Shown here: piece after piece, positions 7,689 to 18,235 of the stretch
Layout: each line of letters starts with the position of its first letter
Position numbering within the stretch: position 1 is the first letter of the stretch
Origin: Tistlia consotensis USBA 355
GTDB lineage: Bacteria; Pseudomonadota; Alphaproteobacteria; Kiloniellales; DSM-21159
NCBI RefSeq assembly: GCF_900177295.1
Contig: NZ_FWZX01000001.1
Location: 372,001 to 436,000, forward strand
Length of the DNA: 64,000 nt
Direction of reading: 5' to 3'
Program-made: the position numbers and the translations under genes
The notes under the pieces: model-generated
Seen by the model: only the letters and a program-made list of their open reading frames with translations
The model's database searches: none
What the model was told of the DNA's origin: nothing

Positions 7689-8917
7689 GCGTCGGGGGCG
7701 AGGTCTCCGGCGGTTTCGCGGTCGCCATGGCGCCGCGCTCGCGCGTGCCGCTCTGGCTGCTGGCGGTGCTGACCTTCACCGGCACGCTGGCCATGCACAT
7801 CTTCGTGCCCGCCCTGCCGATCGCGGCGGCGGATCTCGGCGCCACGCCGGCCGCGATGCAGATGACGATCAGCCTCTACATCCTGGGCCTGGCCTTCGGG
7901 CAGCTGGTCTACGGGCCGCTCGCCGACCGCTTCGGCCGCCGTTCCGTGCTGATGGTCGGGCTGACGATCTACTCGGCGGCCAGCCTGGCGGCGGCCCTGG
8001 CGCCCGGCGCGACCTCGCTGATCGCACTCCGGCTGCTGCAGGCGCTCGGCGGCTGCGCCGGCCTGGTGCTGGCCCGCGCCATCGTGCGCGACACCGCCGC
8101 CCCGAGCGAGGCGGCAAGGCGCCTGGCGCTGATGAACCTGATGGTCACGCTGGGGCCGGGGCTCGCACCGATCGTCGGCAGCTTCCTCGCCACCGAGCTG
8201 GGCTGGCGGTCGATCTTCCTGCTGCTCTGCCTGCTGGGCATCACCAACCTCACGCTGACCTGGCGGCTGCTCCCGGAGACCCGCCAGGCGACGGCCGGCG
8301 GCGGCGCCGGCGTCGCGCGCAACTACCTCCGGCTCCTCAAGTCGCCCGCCTTCCTGGGCTATGCCCTGGGCGGCGGCTGCGCGACCACCTCGCTCTACGG
8401 CTTCGTCGCCGCCGTGCCCTTCATCCTGGTCGAGCAGCTGCACCGGCCGACCTACGAGGTCGGCGTCAGCCTGGCGATCCTGATCCTCGGCGTCTGGGTC
8501 GGCAGCGCCGTGGCCAGCCACCTGATCACGCGCCTGCCGATCGGCCGTCTGCTGGTCGGCGCGAACGCGCTCAGCGTCGTCGCGGCCGCCGTGCTGCTGG
8601 TCGCCGCGCTGTCGGGGCACCTGAGCCTCGCCCTCACGATCGGCCCGATGTTCGTCTTCACCCTGGGCGCCGGCACGGCCTCCCCGGCCGCCCTGACCCA
8701 GGCGATCAGCGTCAATCCCCACGTCGTCGGCTCGGCCTCGGGCCTCTACGGCGCCGCCCAGATGGCCGTCGGCGCGCTCTGCACCAGCCTCGTGAGCATC
8801 GGCAGCGACCACGCCCTCTCGGCCGCCCTGGTCTTGACGGCGGCCGGCCTGATCGCACAGCTGTCTTTCTGGATCGCGCTGAGGCGGCGCCCTGCGGAGG
8901 ACCCCGACAAGCCCTGA
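7685..8917 (+). CDS. Bcr/CflA-type multidrug MFS exporter
   Basis: A 410-residue major facilitator with twelve predicted membrane spans. The MFS signature GPLADRFGRRSVL sits after TM2, the QALGGCAGLVLARAIVRD segment in TM4 is typical of the Bcr/CflA drug:proton antiporter family, and the antiporter-like GPGLAPIVGSFL lies in TM5. It is translationally coupled to the upstream MarR gene. ATG at 7727 is an alternative start just before the first TM. The exported compound is unknown. Confidence 0.88.
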   Translation: MSVGGEVSGGFAVAMAPRSRVPLWLLAVLTFTGTLAMHIFVPALPIAAADLGATPAAMQMTISLYILGLAFGQLVYGPLADRFGRRSVLMVGLTIYSAASLAAALAPGATSLIALRLLQALGGCAGLVLARAIVRDTAAPSEAARRLALMNLMVTLGPGLAPIVGSFLATELGWRSIFLLLCLLGITNLTLTWRLLPETRQATAGGGAGVARNYLRLLKSPAFLGYALGGGCATTSLYGFVAAVPFILVEQLHRPTYEVGVSLAILILGVWVGSAVASHLITRLPIGRLLVGANALSVVAAAVLLVAALSGHLSLALTIGPMFVFTLGAGTASPAALTQAISVNPHVVGSASGLYGAAQMAVGALCTSLVSIGSDHALSAALVLTAAGLIAQLSFWIALRRRPAEDPDKP

Positions 8918-8976
8918 GGCGCGGCGGCGGCGAGGCGCAACCGCGACCGAGTGGCCTGCAGGAAGACGGAGCGACG

Positions 8977-9699
8977 ATGGCTGATACCTCTCGCGGTGGA
9001 CGGCGCGCGGCGCGCCGGATGGCCCTCTCGGCCGACCTGGTGGCCCATACGATCCGGCCGGAGCCGGACCTGGGACCGGAGCCGGGGCGCACGCTGCTGA
9101 CCGAGGCGGAGCTCGACGAGCTGGCCCGCCGCTACAACGAGGAGTGTGGTGACCGGCCCTTCTGGGTCTTCGCCTATGGCTCGCTGATCTGGAAGCCCGA
9201 CTTCGACGCGATCGCGCACCAGCGCGCCACGGCCTACGGCTGGCACCGCTCCTTCTGCATGAGGATGCGGCGCTGGCGCGGGTCGCCGGAGCAGCCCGGC
9301 CTGATGATGGCGCTGGAGCGGGGCGGACGCTGCGACGGCGTGATCTACCGCCTGCCCGAGGAGGGGCGCGAGCAGCAGGTCCGCCGCGTGCTGTTCCGCG
9401 AGGTCCGGTTCCGGGAGACGGCCGACATGGTGCGCTGGCTGCCGGTCCATACCGCCGAGGGGCGGACCCGCGCCCTGACCTTCTGGGTCGGCCCCAAGGG
9501 CGAGCGGATCGCCAGCCGGCTGCCGCTCGAGGAGGTCGCCTGGACCCTGGCGCGGGCCTGCGGGCATGTCGGTTCCTGCGCCGAATACCTCTTCAACACG
9601 GTCACGCACCTGCGCGAGCACGGCATCCACGACCGCAATCTCTGGCGCCTGCAGGAGCTCGTCGCCCGGGAGATCGAGGAGCTGCATCGCCCGTCCTGA
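8977..9699 (+). CDS. ChaC-like gamma-glutamylcyclotransferase
   Basis: A 240-residue protein with the ChaC/GGCT signature FAYGSLIWKP (Tyr67-Gly-Ser-Leu) followed by the family run AYGWHRSFCM and the C-terminal HGIHDRNLW. ChaC proteins cleave glutathione to 5-oxoproline and Cys-Gly in the cytoplasm. GGAG lies upstream of the ATG. It is 59 bp from the exporter gene and may be read through from it, which would fit a detoxification link. Confidence 0.85.
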   Translation: MADTSRGGRRAARRMALSADLVAHTIRPEPDLGPEPGRTLLTEAELDELARRYNEECGDRPFWVFAYGSLIWKPDFDAIAHQRATAYGWHRSFCMRMRRWRGSPEQPGLMMALERGGRCDGVIYRLPEEGREQQVRRVLFREVRFRETADMVRWLPVHTAEGRTRALTFWVGPKGERIASRLPLEEVAWTLARACGHVGSCAEYLFNTVTHLREHGIHDRNLWRLQELVAREIEELHRPS

Positions 9700-9724
9700 C
9701 GGGCTTGGCGGCGCCGGGCGGCGG

Positions 9725-9916
9725 TCAGTAGGACTTCGGCTGGTCGAGCACGCGCTCGGCGATGTAGCAGAGGATCAGCTGCTCGCTGATCGGCGCGAGG
9801 CGCGTCACCAGCACCTCGTGCAGCAGCCGCTCGACCTGGTACTCCTTGGCGTAGCCCATGCCGCCGTGGGTCATCACCGACTGCAGGCAGGCCTGGTAGC
9901 CGGCCCGCGCGGCGTG
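9725..9916 (-). pseudogene. Acyl-CoA dehydrogenase remnant (C-terminal ~64 codons)
   Basis: On the minus strand an open stretch reads AGYQACLQSVMTHGGMGYAK, continues EYQVERLLHE and SEQLILCYIAERVL, and ends QPKSY-stop. This is the C-terminal flavin-contacting end of a long-chain/isovaleryl-type acyl-CoA dehydrogenase (family form THGGMGYA...HVER...APVSEQ). The frame runs upstream only to the stop codon of the aliA-like gene at 9941, and no start or N-terminal domain exists. Roughly the first 320 residues have been deleted. It is a different subfamily from the intact AliB-like gene nearby. Confidence 0.85.
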
Positions 9917-9940
9917 CGGCGATTGCCGGAGGCGGCCGCC

Positions 9941-11569
<1,629 letters not shown>

Positions 11570-11642
11570 CGTCTCATCCTCCCCGTTCTTTCGTTCTTTT
11601 CTCCGCGGCGCCGTCTCGGACCGGCGCCGTCTCTTCCGCGCG

Positions 11643-12668
11643 TCACGGGACGCGCAGCACCACCTTGCCGAACTGGCTGCCGCTCTCGACCCGCCCGAAG
11701 GCCTCGCGGAACGCGGCGAGCGGCCGGACCTGGTCGATCACCGGCGCGAGGTCGCCCGCCGCGACGACCGCGAGCAGCCGGCGGAACTCCTCGACGCTGC
11801 CCAGGGTCGAGCCGAAGATCGCGATCTGCCGGATGAACAGGCGCCTGAGGTCGGCCGGCGGCTGGTCGCCGGTGGTCGCGCCGCAGGTCACGATGCGGCC
11901 GCCGCGCCGGACGGCGCGCAGGGAGTCGCCCCAGCTCACCTCGCCGACGTTGTCGATCACCAGGTCGACGCCCTGCCCGCCGGTCAGCTCCAGGACACGC
12001 TTCGCGACCGGCTCGCGCCGGTAGTCGATGCCGGCCTCGGCGCCCAGCTCCGCGGCCTTCGCCAGCTTCTCCGCGCTCGAGGAGGTGACCAGGGCGCGCG
12101 CGCCGGTCAGGCGGGCGAGCTGCAGGCAGGCCGCGCCGACGCCGCCGCCGACGCCCATGATCAGCACCGTCTCGCCGGCCCCCAGGGCCTGCTTGCCGAA
12201 GAGCATCCGCCAGGCGGTCAGGTAGGCGACCGGCAGGGTCGCGGCGGCGAGCGGGTCGACGCCCTCGGGCAGCGGCAGGAAGCAGGCGGCCGGCATGGCG
12301 ACGTATTCCGCGAAGGTGCCGTGGCGGTGCTCGCCGGAATAGGCGACCTGCTCGCAGAGCGGCTGGTCGCCGGCCAGGCAGAAGCGGCAGCGGCCGCAGA
12401 AGCCCGCCGGATAGAGGACGACCGGCTGGCCGGGCCGCAAGCCGCTGCCGGCTGGCGCCTCGACGATCTCGCCGGCGCCGTCGACGCCCAGCACCATCGG
12501 CAGCGCGTGACGGATGCCGCGGCCGTCGTCGCGCATGTAGAGGTCGACGCGGTTGATCGAGGCGGCGGCGACCCGCATCACCGCCTCGCCGGGCGCCGGC
12601 GTCGGATCCGGGAAGTCGCGCAGGTCCAGGCCCGCCGCGCCGCGTTCCTCCAGTACCAGGGCCTTCAT
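11643..12668 (-). CDS. Zinc-type medium-chain alcohol dehydrogenase/quinone oxidoreductase
   Basis: A 341-residue MDR-family oxidoreductase. The N-terminal GroES-like half contains the structural-zinc motif CGRCRFCLAGDQPLC. The Rossmann half has MGVGGGVGAACLQLA. The usual catalytic-zinc Cys is not evident near ASINRVDLYMR, so it may be an enoyl-CoA or quinone reductase rather than an alcohol dehydrogenase. It lies 13 bp after aliB in the CHC locus, where it could reduce or oxidise a ring intermediate. It does not look like the 6-hydroxycyclohex-1-ene-carbonyl-CoA dehydrogenase of the anaerobic benzoate pathway. Confidence 0.75.
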   Translation of the reverse strand: MKALVLEERGAAGLDLRDFPDPTPAPGEAVMRVAAASINRVDLYMRDDGRGIRHALPMVLGVDGAGEIVEAPAGSGLRPGQPVVLYPAGFCGRCRFCLAGDQPLCEQVAYSGEHRHGTFAEYVAMPAACFLPLPEGVDPLAAATLPVAYLTAWRMLFGKQALGAGETVLIMGVGGGVGAACLQLARLTGARALVTSSSAEKLAKAAELGAEAGIDYRREPVAKRVLELTGGQGVDLVIDNVGEVSWGDSLRAVRRGGRIVTCGATTGDQPPADLRRLFIRQIAIFGSTLGSVEEFRRLLAVVAAGDLAPVIDQVRPLAAFREAFGRVESGSQFGKVVLRVP

Positions 12669-12681
12669 CGCTGCCTCCCGC

Positions 12682-13836
12682 TCAGTTCGGTACCGCCTGG
12701 CGGCCGACGCGCTGCCGGGCGACGATGGTCTTCATGATCTCGGCCGTGCCGTCGCCGATCTGCAGGCCGAGCAGGTCGCGCAGCCGCTGCTCGTAGGGCA
12801 GCTCGCGCGAGTAGCCGGCATGGCCGTGGAACAGCAGGCAGGCCTGCACCGCCTCGAAGGCGAGCTTCGGCGCCCACCACTTGCACATCGCCGCCTCGGC
12901 CGTGTGCGGCAGCCCCCGGTCCTTCAGCCACAGCGCCTTGAGGCACAGCAGGCGCGCGGCCTGGAGCTGGGTGTCGAGCTCGGCGAGGCGGTGCGAGACG
13001 CCCTGGAAGGCCGAGAGCGGCCGGCCGAAGGCCTCGCGCCCTGCCACGTAGGCCCAGGTCTCCTCCAGGCTGGCCGTCGCGACGGCCAGGCACTGCAGCC
13101 CGATCAGGGCGCGCGAGAAGTCGAAGCCCTGCATGACCTGGCGGAAGCCCTCGCCCTCGGCGCCGAGCAGGTAGCGGCCCGGCACGCGCACCGCGTCGAA
13201 GAAGATCGAGCCGCGCCCGACGGCGCGCTGGCCCAGATCCTCGAAGCGGGTGCGGGCGATGCCCGGCCGGTCGAGCGGCACCAGGATCGCGCTGACCCCG
13301 GCCGCGCCCTGGTCGGGCCGGCCGCTGCGCGCGAAGACGACAGCGGCATCGGCCTGCTCGGCGCAGGAGATCGAGGTCTTCTCGCCGTCGAGGATCCAGT
13401 CGTTGCCGTCGCGGCGCATCGAGAGCTGCAGGTTGCCGGCGTCGGAGCCGCCGCGCGGCTCGGTCAGCGCCAGCGCGACCATCGCCTCGCCGGCGCAGAT
13501 CCGCGGCACCCACTCGGCGGCGACCTCGGGGACGGCGTGCTCGGCGACGATCTGGCCGTTCAGCGAGGCGAGCAGCGGCACGTAGGCCATGTTGAAGTCG
13601 CCGGCGGCGAGCGCCTCCATGGCCAGGCCGCTGGTCAGGCGATCGAGGCCGAGGCCGCCCAGCGCCTCGGGCAGCTCGGGCGCCAGGAAGCCGAGCGCGC
13701 CCATCTCGCGGATCAGCGCCCGGTCCAGCAGGCCGGCGCCGTCGCGCGCCGCGTAGCCCGGCGCCAGGCGCTCGCGGGCGAAGCGCTCGGCGGCCTCGCG
13801 GACCGCCTGCTGCTCCTCGCTCAGTCCGAAGTCCAT
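12682..13836 (-). CDS. aliB: AliB-type cyclohexanecarboxyl-CoA dehydrogenase
   Basis: A 384-residue acyl-CoA dehydrogenase (MDFGLSEEQQAVREAAERFA start). FAD-contacting segments LTEPRGGSDAGN and EKTSISCAEQADAAVVFAR fit the dehydrogenases annotated as AliB. The catalytic-base motif usually read YEGT is here IGDGT, giving Asp362 instead of Glu. It overlaps the upstream synthetase gene by 16 bases. In the CHC pathway the enzyme forms cyclohex-1-ene-1-carboxyl-CoA. The subfamily is judged from recalled homologues and context. Confidence 0.7.
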   Translation of the reverse strand: MDFGLSEEQQAVREAAERFARERLAPGYAARDGAGLLDRALIREMGALGFLAPELPEALGGLGLDRLTSGLAMEALAAGDFNMAYVPLLASLNGQIVAEHAVPEVAAEWVPRICAGEAMVALALTEPRGGSDAGNLQLSMRRDGNDWILDGEKTSISCAEQADAAVVFARSGRPDQGAAGVSAILVPLDRPGIARTRFEDLGQRAVGRGSIFFDAVRVPGRYLLGAEGEGFRQVMQGFDFSRALIGLQCLAVATASLEETWAYVAGREAFGRPLSAFQGVSHRLAELDTQLQAARLLCLKALWLKDRGLPHTAEAAMCKWWAPKLAFEAVQACLLFHGHAGYSRELPYEQRLRDLLGLQIGDGTAEIMKTIVARQRVGRQAVPN

Positions 13837-15830
13837 CGGTCCTCCCGTCCCTCGACCAGCTGCTGCAGCCGTGCCACCGCCTCGGGATTGACCAGGGCGT
13901 CGAGGTTGCCCGGGTCGTCGCCCTGCAGGACCGCGCGCACGACGCGGCGCATGACCTTCATGTTGCGGGTCTTCGGCAGCTCCTCGACGAGGAGCACCCG
14001 CCGCGGCCGGAACGAGCTGCCGAGGCCGGCGACGACCGCCGCCTCCAGCTCCGCGGCCAGCGCTTCCGGTTCCGGCGCAGCCGGCAGGGGCACGCAGACG
14101 CAGACCAGGGCCGAGCCCTTGACCGGATCGGGCAGGCCGACGACGGCGGCCTCGGCGAGCCGGCCGCCGGCCAGCAGCAGGGCCTCGACCTCGGCCGGCC
14201 CGGTGCGCTTGCCGGCGATCTTGATGGTGTCGTCGGAGCGGCCGTGGATGAACCAGAAGCCCTCGGCGTCGCGGCTCGCGAAGTCGCCGTGCACCCAGAG
14301 GCCGGGAATGGTCCGCCAGTAGGACTCGAGATAGCGCTCGGGCTCGCGCCACAGGCCGCGGGTCAGGCCGATGCTGGGCTGGCGCATGACCAGCTCGCCG
14401 ACCTCGCCCGGCGGCAGGCTCCGGCCTTCGGCGTCGACGATGTCGGCGCCGCAGCCGGCGATCGGCCCGGCGAAGGAGCAGGGCTTCAGCGGCCGCCGCA
14501 AGGTGCTGGCGAGGATGCCGCCGACCTCGGTGCCGCCGGCGTAGTTGAGCAGCGGCACGCGGCCGCGACCGACTGACTGGAAGACCCAGTTCCAGGCGTC
14601 CGGCGTCCAGGGCTCGCCGGTCGAGGCGAAGAGCCGCAGCGAGGAGAGGTCGTGGCGCGCCAGTTCCGCCGGGTCGTGGCGCATCAGGGCGCGCGCCAGG
14701 GTCGGCGCCATGCCGAGGAAGGAGACCTTCCGCTGCTCGACCAGGCGCCAGATGCGGTCCGGCTCGGGATAGTCGGGCGCGCCTTCGGCGAGCACCAGCG
14801 TGCCGCCGAGCAGCGTCGTGCCGACGATCAGGATCGGGCCGACCAGCCAGCCCAGGTCCGACATCCAGAGGATGCGGTCGCTCGCCTTGAAGTCGAGGTA
14901 GATGCCGAGGTCGAGGGCGATCTTGGCGGCGAAGCCGCAGTGGCTGTGCACCGTGCCCTTGGCCCGGCCGGTCGTGCCCGAGGTGTAGACCAGCATCAGC
15001 GGGGCGTCGGCCTCGACGGCGCGGGTCGGCAGCGTCCGCCCGGCGGCCAGCGCCTCCAGCTCCGACCACCAGAGATCGCGCCCCGGCACCCAGTCGACCG
15101 CGCCGGCGCCGTGGCGCAGCACGACGAGGTGGCGCAGGCCCGGCAGCCGCGCGGCGGCGGCGTCGACCACGGACTTCATGGGCACCGGCCGGCCGCGCCG
15201 CGGCGCGCTGTCGGCCGTGATCACGGCGACCGCGCCGGCGTCGCCCAGGCGGTCGGCGACGGCCTCGGCGCCGAAGCCGGAGAACAGCGGCAGCACGATG
15301 CCGCCGAGCCGGGCGACGGCGAGGAAGGCGACGACGGCCTCGGGCAGGTTCGGCAGGTAGAGCCCGACGACGTCGCCGGGCTCCAGGCCCAGCCCGGCCA
15401 GGCCCGCGGCGACGCGGCCGGCCGCCGCGTCGAGCTCGCCGTAGCTGATCAGCCGCCGGCTGCCGTCCTCGCCCTCCCAGTCGATCGCCGTCTTGGCCTC
15501 GGTCGCCGTGCCGCGCCAGCGGTCGAGGCAGCTCAGCACCACGTTGGTCGTGGCGCCGACGCACCAGCGCGCCCAGGGGGCGCCCCGCGACAGGTCGAGC
15601 AGGCGCTCCCAGGGCCGCTCGAAGCGCAGCCCGGCGAAGTCGATCACGGCCTGCCAGAAGCGCTCCGGCTCGGCCCGGGCGAGGGCCTCGAGCGCAGCCT
15701 CGTCGGCGACGCCGCAATGAGCCAGGAAGGCGGTCAGGTTGGCCCCGGCCACCGTCGCCGCGTCGGGCCGCCAGGCGACGGCGTCGTCGGTGCTGTCCGG
15801 ACCTCGCGTCACGGCCTCCTCCCGCCTCAT
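13821..15830 (-). CDS. Acetyl/acetoacetyl-CoA-synthetase-like AMP-forming ligase
   Basis: A 669-residue ANL enzyme with the extra N-terminal domain (about residues 1-110, FWQAVIDFAGLRFERPWER) found in acetyl- and acetoacetyl-CoA synthetases. MLVYTSGTTGRAKGTVHSH is the P-loop, GRSDDTIKIAGKRTGPAEVE the hinge, and KTRNMKVMRR carries the C-terminal catalytic Lys. The start ATG overlaps the livF stop. It is the second acyl-CoA ligase in this locus. Its substrate is unknown; short-chain or ring-derived acids are both possible. Confidence 0.85.
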   Translation of the reverse strand: MRREEAVTRGPDSTDDAVAWRPDAATVAGANLTAFLAHCGVADEAALEALARAEPERFWQAVIDFAGLRFERPWERLLDLSRGAPWARWCVGATTNVVLSCLDRWRGTATEAKTAIDWEGEDGSRRLISYGELDAAAGRVAAGLAGLGLEPGDVVGLYLPNLPEAVVAFLAVARLGGIVLPLFSGFGAEAVADRLGDAGAVAVITADSAPRRGRPVPMKSVVDAAAARLPGLRHLVVLRHGAGAVDWVPGRDLWWSELEALAAGRTLPTRAVEADAPLMLVYTSGTTGRAKGTVHSHCGFAAKIALDLGIYLDFKASDRILWMSDLGWLVGPILIVGTTLLGGTLVLAEGAPDYPEPDRIWRLVEQRKVSFLGMAPTLARALMRHDPAELARHDLSSLRLFASTGEPWTPDAWNWVFQSVGRGRVPLLNYAGGTEVGGILASTLRRPLKPCSFAGPIAGCGADIVDAEGRSLPPGEVGELVMRQPSIGLTRGLWREPERYLESYWRTIPGLWVHGDFASRDAEGFWFIHGRSDDTIKIAGKRTGPAEVEALLLAGGRLAEAAVVGLPDPVKGSALVCVCVPLPAAPEPEALAAELEAAVVAGLGSSFRPRRVLLVEELPKTRNMKVMRRVVRAVLQGDDPGNLDALVNPEAVARLQQLVEGREDRWTSD

Positions 15831-16534
15831 TGCACGGTCAGGTACTTGCGGGCGAGCTCGGGATCGGCCTCGAAGGCCGCCGCGCTGCCGCCGAAGACGG
15901 TCGTGCCGCGGTCGATCACGTAGACCCGGTCGGCGCAGGCGCGGATCGTGCGCAGCGACTGCTCGGCGATCAGCATCGAGACGCCCCGGCGCTTCAGCTC
16001 GACGATGGCGCCGACCACCTCGTCGGCGACCTTGGGCGCCAGGCCCTCGTGCGGCTCGTCGAGCAGCAGCAGGCGCGGATTGGTCAGCAGCGAGCGGGCG
16101 ATCGACAGCATCTGCTGCTCGCCGCCGCTCAGCACGCCGGCCTTGCGGTGGCGGTATTCCGAGAGCGGCGCGAAGAGCTCGAAGACCCGTTCGATGGTCC
16201 AGTCGTCGCCGCGCCCCGACGGCTTCGGCGCCGGCACCCGGAGATTCTCCAGCACCGTCATGGAGGCGAAGACCCGGCGGTCCTCCGGCACGTAGCCGAT
16301 GCCGCGTCGGATCACCCGCTCCGGCGCCAGGCCGACCAGCGAGCGGCCGTCGTACTCGACCGTGCCGCCGGTGACCCGGATCAGGTCCTGGACGATCGCG
16401 CGCATCGTGCTCGACTTGCCGACCCCGTTGCGCCCGACCAGGCAGACGACCTCGGCCTCATCGACCTCGAGGTCGACGCCGTGCAGCGCCAGGGCGTGAC
16501 CGTAGGCCGCGTGCAGGCCCGCGATCCGCAGCAT
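15827..16534 (-). CDS. Branched-chain-type ABC transporter ATPase (LivF-like), CHC locus
   Basis: A 235-residue ATPase: Walker A GRNGVGKSS, signature LSGGEQQM, Walker B LLLLDEP and switch His replaced by AEQS in LivF style. It pairs with the LivG-type ATPase encoded directly upstream to power a hydrophobic amino acid/organic acid importer. In this locus the importer likely carries an alicyclic or aromatic acid rather than leucine. Confidence 0.92.
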   Translation of the reverse strand: MLRIAGLHAAYGHALALHGVDLEVDEAEVVCLVGRNGVGKSSTMRAIVQDLIRVTGGTVEYDGRSLVGLAPERVIRRGIGYVPEDRRVFASMTVLENLRVPAPKPSGRGDDWTIERVFELFAPLSEYRHRKAGVLSGGEQQMLSIARSLLTNPRLLLLDEPHEGLAPKVADEVVGAIVELKRRGVSMLIAEQSLRTIRACADRVYVIDRGTTVFGGSAAAFEADPELARKYLTVQ

Positions 16535-16535
16535 C

Positions 16536-17297
16536 TCAGTGGCCCTCCCCGAGATAGATGCGCTGGACCTCGCGGTCGGCGGCGATCTCGTCGGCGGTGC
16601 CCTCGGCGAAGACCTGGCCGCGCGCCATCACGGTGATCCGGTCGGCGATGCGGAAGACCACGTCGATGTCGTGCTCGACGAACAGCAGGGTCAGGCCGCG
16701 GCCGCTCGCCTCCTCGGCGACCAGGTCCATCAGCTCGTGGCGCTCCTTGAGGCCCATGCCCGCGGTCGGCTCGTCGAGCAGCAGCAGGCGCGGCTCGCCG
16801 GCCAGCACCATGGCGAACTCCAGCCGCTTGCGGTCGCCGTGCGAGATGTCGTCGGCGGGGCGCTCGGCGAGCCCGGCGATGCCGACCCGCTCGAGCAGCG
16901 CCTCGGCCTCGGCGGCCAGTGCGCGCAGCCGCCCCCGGGACAGGCTGTAGCCGTGGCCGCGAGCGACCAGGTAGGCGGCGACCAGGTTCTCGCGCACGCT
17001 CATCTGCCGGTAGGTCCGGCTGATCTGGAAGGTGCGGCCGAGGCCGCTGCGGGCGAGCTGGTGCGGCTGCAGGCCGGTCACGTCGCGGCCGTCCAGGCGG
17101 ATCGTGCCGGCACTGGCCGCGAGCTGGCCGCCGACGACGTTGATGAAGGTCGACTTGCCGGCGCCGTTGGGCCCGATCAGCGCCCGCTTCTCGCCGGCCT
17201 CGAGCGCGAGGTCGACGCCACCCAGGGCGACGAAGCGGCCGAACTGCCGGGCCACGCCCTCGGCCTCCAGGATCGGCCGGCCGGCGGTCGCGGTCAT
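16536..17297 (-). CDS. Branched-chain-type ABC transporter ATPase (LivG-like), CHC locus
   Basis: A 253-residue ATPase with Walker A GPNGAGKST, signature region DISHGDRKRLEFA (a degenerate LSGGQ as often seen in LivG), Walker B LLLLDEP, and FVEHDIDVV with the switch His. It has the LivG C-terminal YLGEGH ending. Its start overlaps the livM stop (ATGA) and its stop is one base from livF. Confidence 0.92.
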   Translation of the reverse strand: MTATAGRPILEAEGVARQFGRFVALGGVDLALEAGEKRALIGPNGAGKSTFINVVGGQLAASAGTIRLDGRDVTGLQPHQLARSGLGRTFQISRTYRQMSVRENLVAAYLVARGHGYSLSRGRLRALAAEAEALLERVGIAGLAERPADDISHGDRKRLEFAMVLAGEPRLLLLDEPTAGMGLKERHELMDLVAEEASGRGLTLLFVEHDIDVVFRIADRITVMARGQVFAEGTADEIAADREVQRIYLGEGH

Positions 17298-18235
17298 GGC
17301 CGCGGCTCCGAGCGCAGCCGGCGCCCGATCCGCTGCAGGCCGCCGGCGAAGCCCTCCGGCGACCACAGCACGACGAGCAGCAGGATGACGCCGATCACCA
17401 GCTCCCACTCGGTGACGAGCAGCGGCACGTAGTTGCGCAGCAGCACGTAGATGACCGCGCCGTAGAGGCCGCCGCCGAAGGACCGGAGGCCGCCGAGCAC
17501 GACCATGATCAGGCTGTCGAGCGTGAAGCCGAGGCCGGCGTAGTCCGGGAAGGCGTTGCCCTGCAGCGCGGCGAAGAGGCTGCCGGCGACGCCGGCCAGC
17601 GTGCCGGCGATCACGAAGGCGGTGAGCTGGACGCGGCGCGGGTTGAGCCCGGAGGCCGAGACCCGCTCGGGGTCCTCCCCGACCGAGCGGATGGTGATGC
17701 CGAGCGGCGCGTTCACGACCCGCCAGAGGGCGAGCAGACAGGCGACCACGACGCCGAGCACGACGACCGCGAACCAGCGCTCGTCGAGGCCGAAGGCCGG
17801 CGCCATGAAGCCGGTGATGCCGGTGTCGCCGCCGGTGAAGTCGTACCACTGGAACAGCACGGTGAAGGTGATCTGGCCGCAGGCCAGGGTCAGCATGGCG
17901 AAGTAGATGTGGCTGAGACGCACGCAGAGCGTGCCGAAGACCAGGGCCAGGAGGCCGGCGAGCAGCGGCCCGCAGGCGAGTCCGGCCGCAACCGGCAGGC
18001 CGAAGCGCGAGACGGCGAGCGCGAGCCCGTAGGCGCCGAGGCCGAAGAAGGCGGCGTGGCCGAAGGAGACCATGCCGCCGTAGCTCATCAGCAGGTTGAG
18101 GCTGCTGGCGAAGAGCGCCATCAGCAGCATCTCGGTGACCAGCGGCGCGCCGCCCCGCCCGCCCAGCGCGATCGCAGCCAGCACGGCGAGGCAGCCGGCC
18201 GCGACGATGCGCCAGTCGATCCGGGCCGCGCTCAT
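17294..18235 (-). CDS. Branched-chain-type ABC permease (LivM-like), CHC locus
   Basis: A 313-residue inner-membrane permease with about nine hydrophobic segments. The LivM-specific GMVSFGHAAFFGLGAY, HIYFAMLTLACGQ and SVGEDPERVSASGLNPRR (the EAA-like cytoplasmic loop contacting the ATPase) are all present. Both ends overlap neighbouring genes by four bases, so livH, livM and livG are translationally coupled. Confidence 0.92.
   Translation of the reverse strand: MSAARIDWRIVAAGCLAVLAAIALGGRGGAPLVTEMLLMALFASSLNLLMSYGGMVSFGHAAFFGLGAYGLALAVSRFGLPVAAGLACGPLLAGLLALVFGTLCVRLSHIYFAMLTLACGQITFTVLFQWYDFTGGDTGITGFMAPAFGLDERWFAVVVLGVVVACLLALWRVVNAPLGITIRSVGEDPERVSASGLNPRRVQLTAFVIAGTLAGVAGSLFAALQGNAFPDYAGLGFTLDSLIMVVLGGLRSFGGGLYGAVIYVLLRNYVPLLVTEWELVIGVILLLVVLWSPEGFAGGLQRIGRRLRSEPRP

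Noticed and set aside
11643-12668. 6-hydroxycyclohex-1-ene-1-carbonyl-CoA dehydrogenase (Had) for the MDR gene
   Set aside because: The N-terminus lacks the catalytic-zinc Cys context of Had, and the sequence reads as a general quinone/zinc oxidoreductase.
12682-15717. Very long minus-strand frame that would fuse the ligase region with the dehydrogenase
   Set aside because: The upstream part is a wrong frame over the synthetase gene with Arg/Ala-rich content; the dehydrogenase has its own ATG at 13836 with correct N-terminus.
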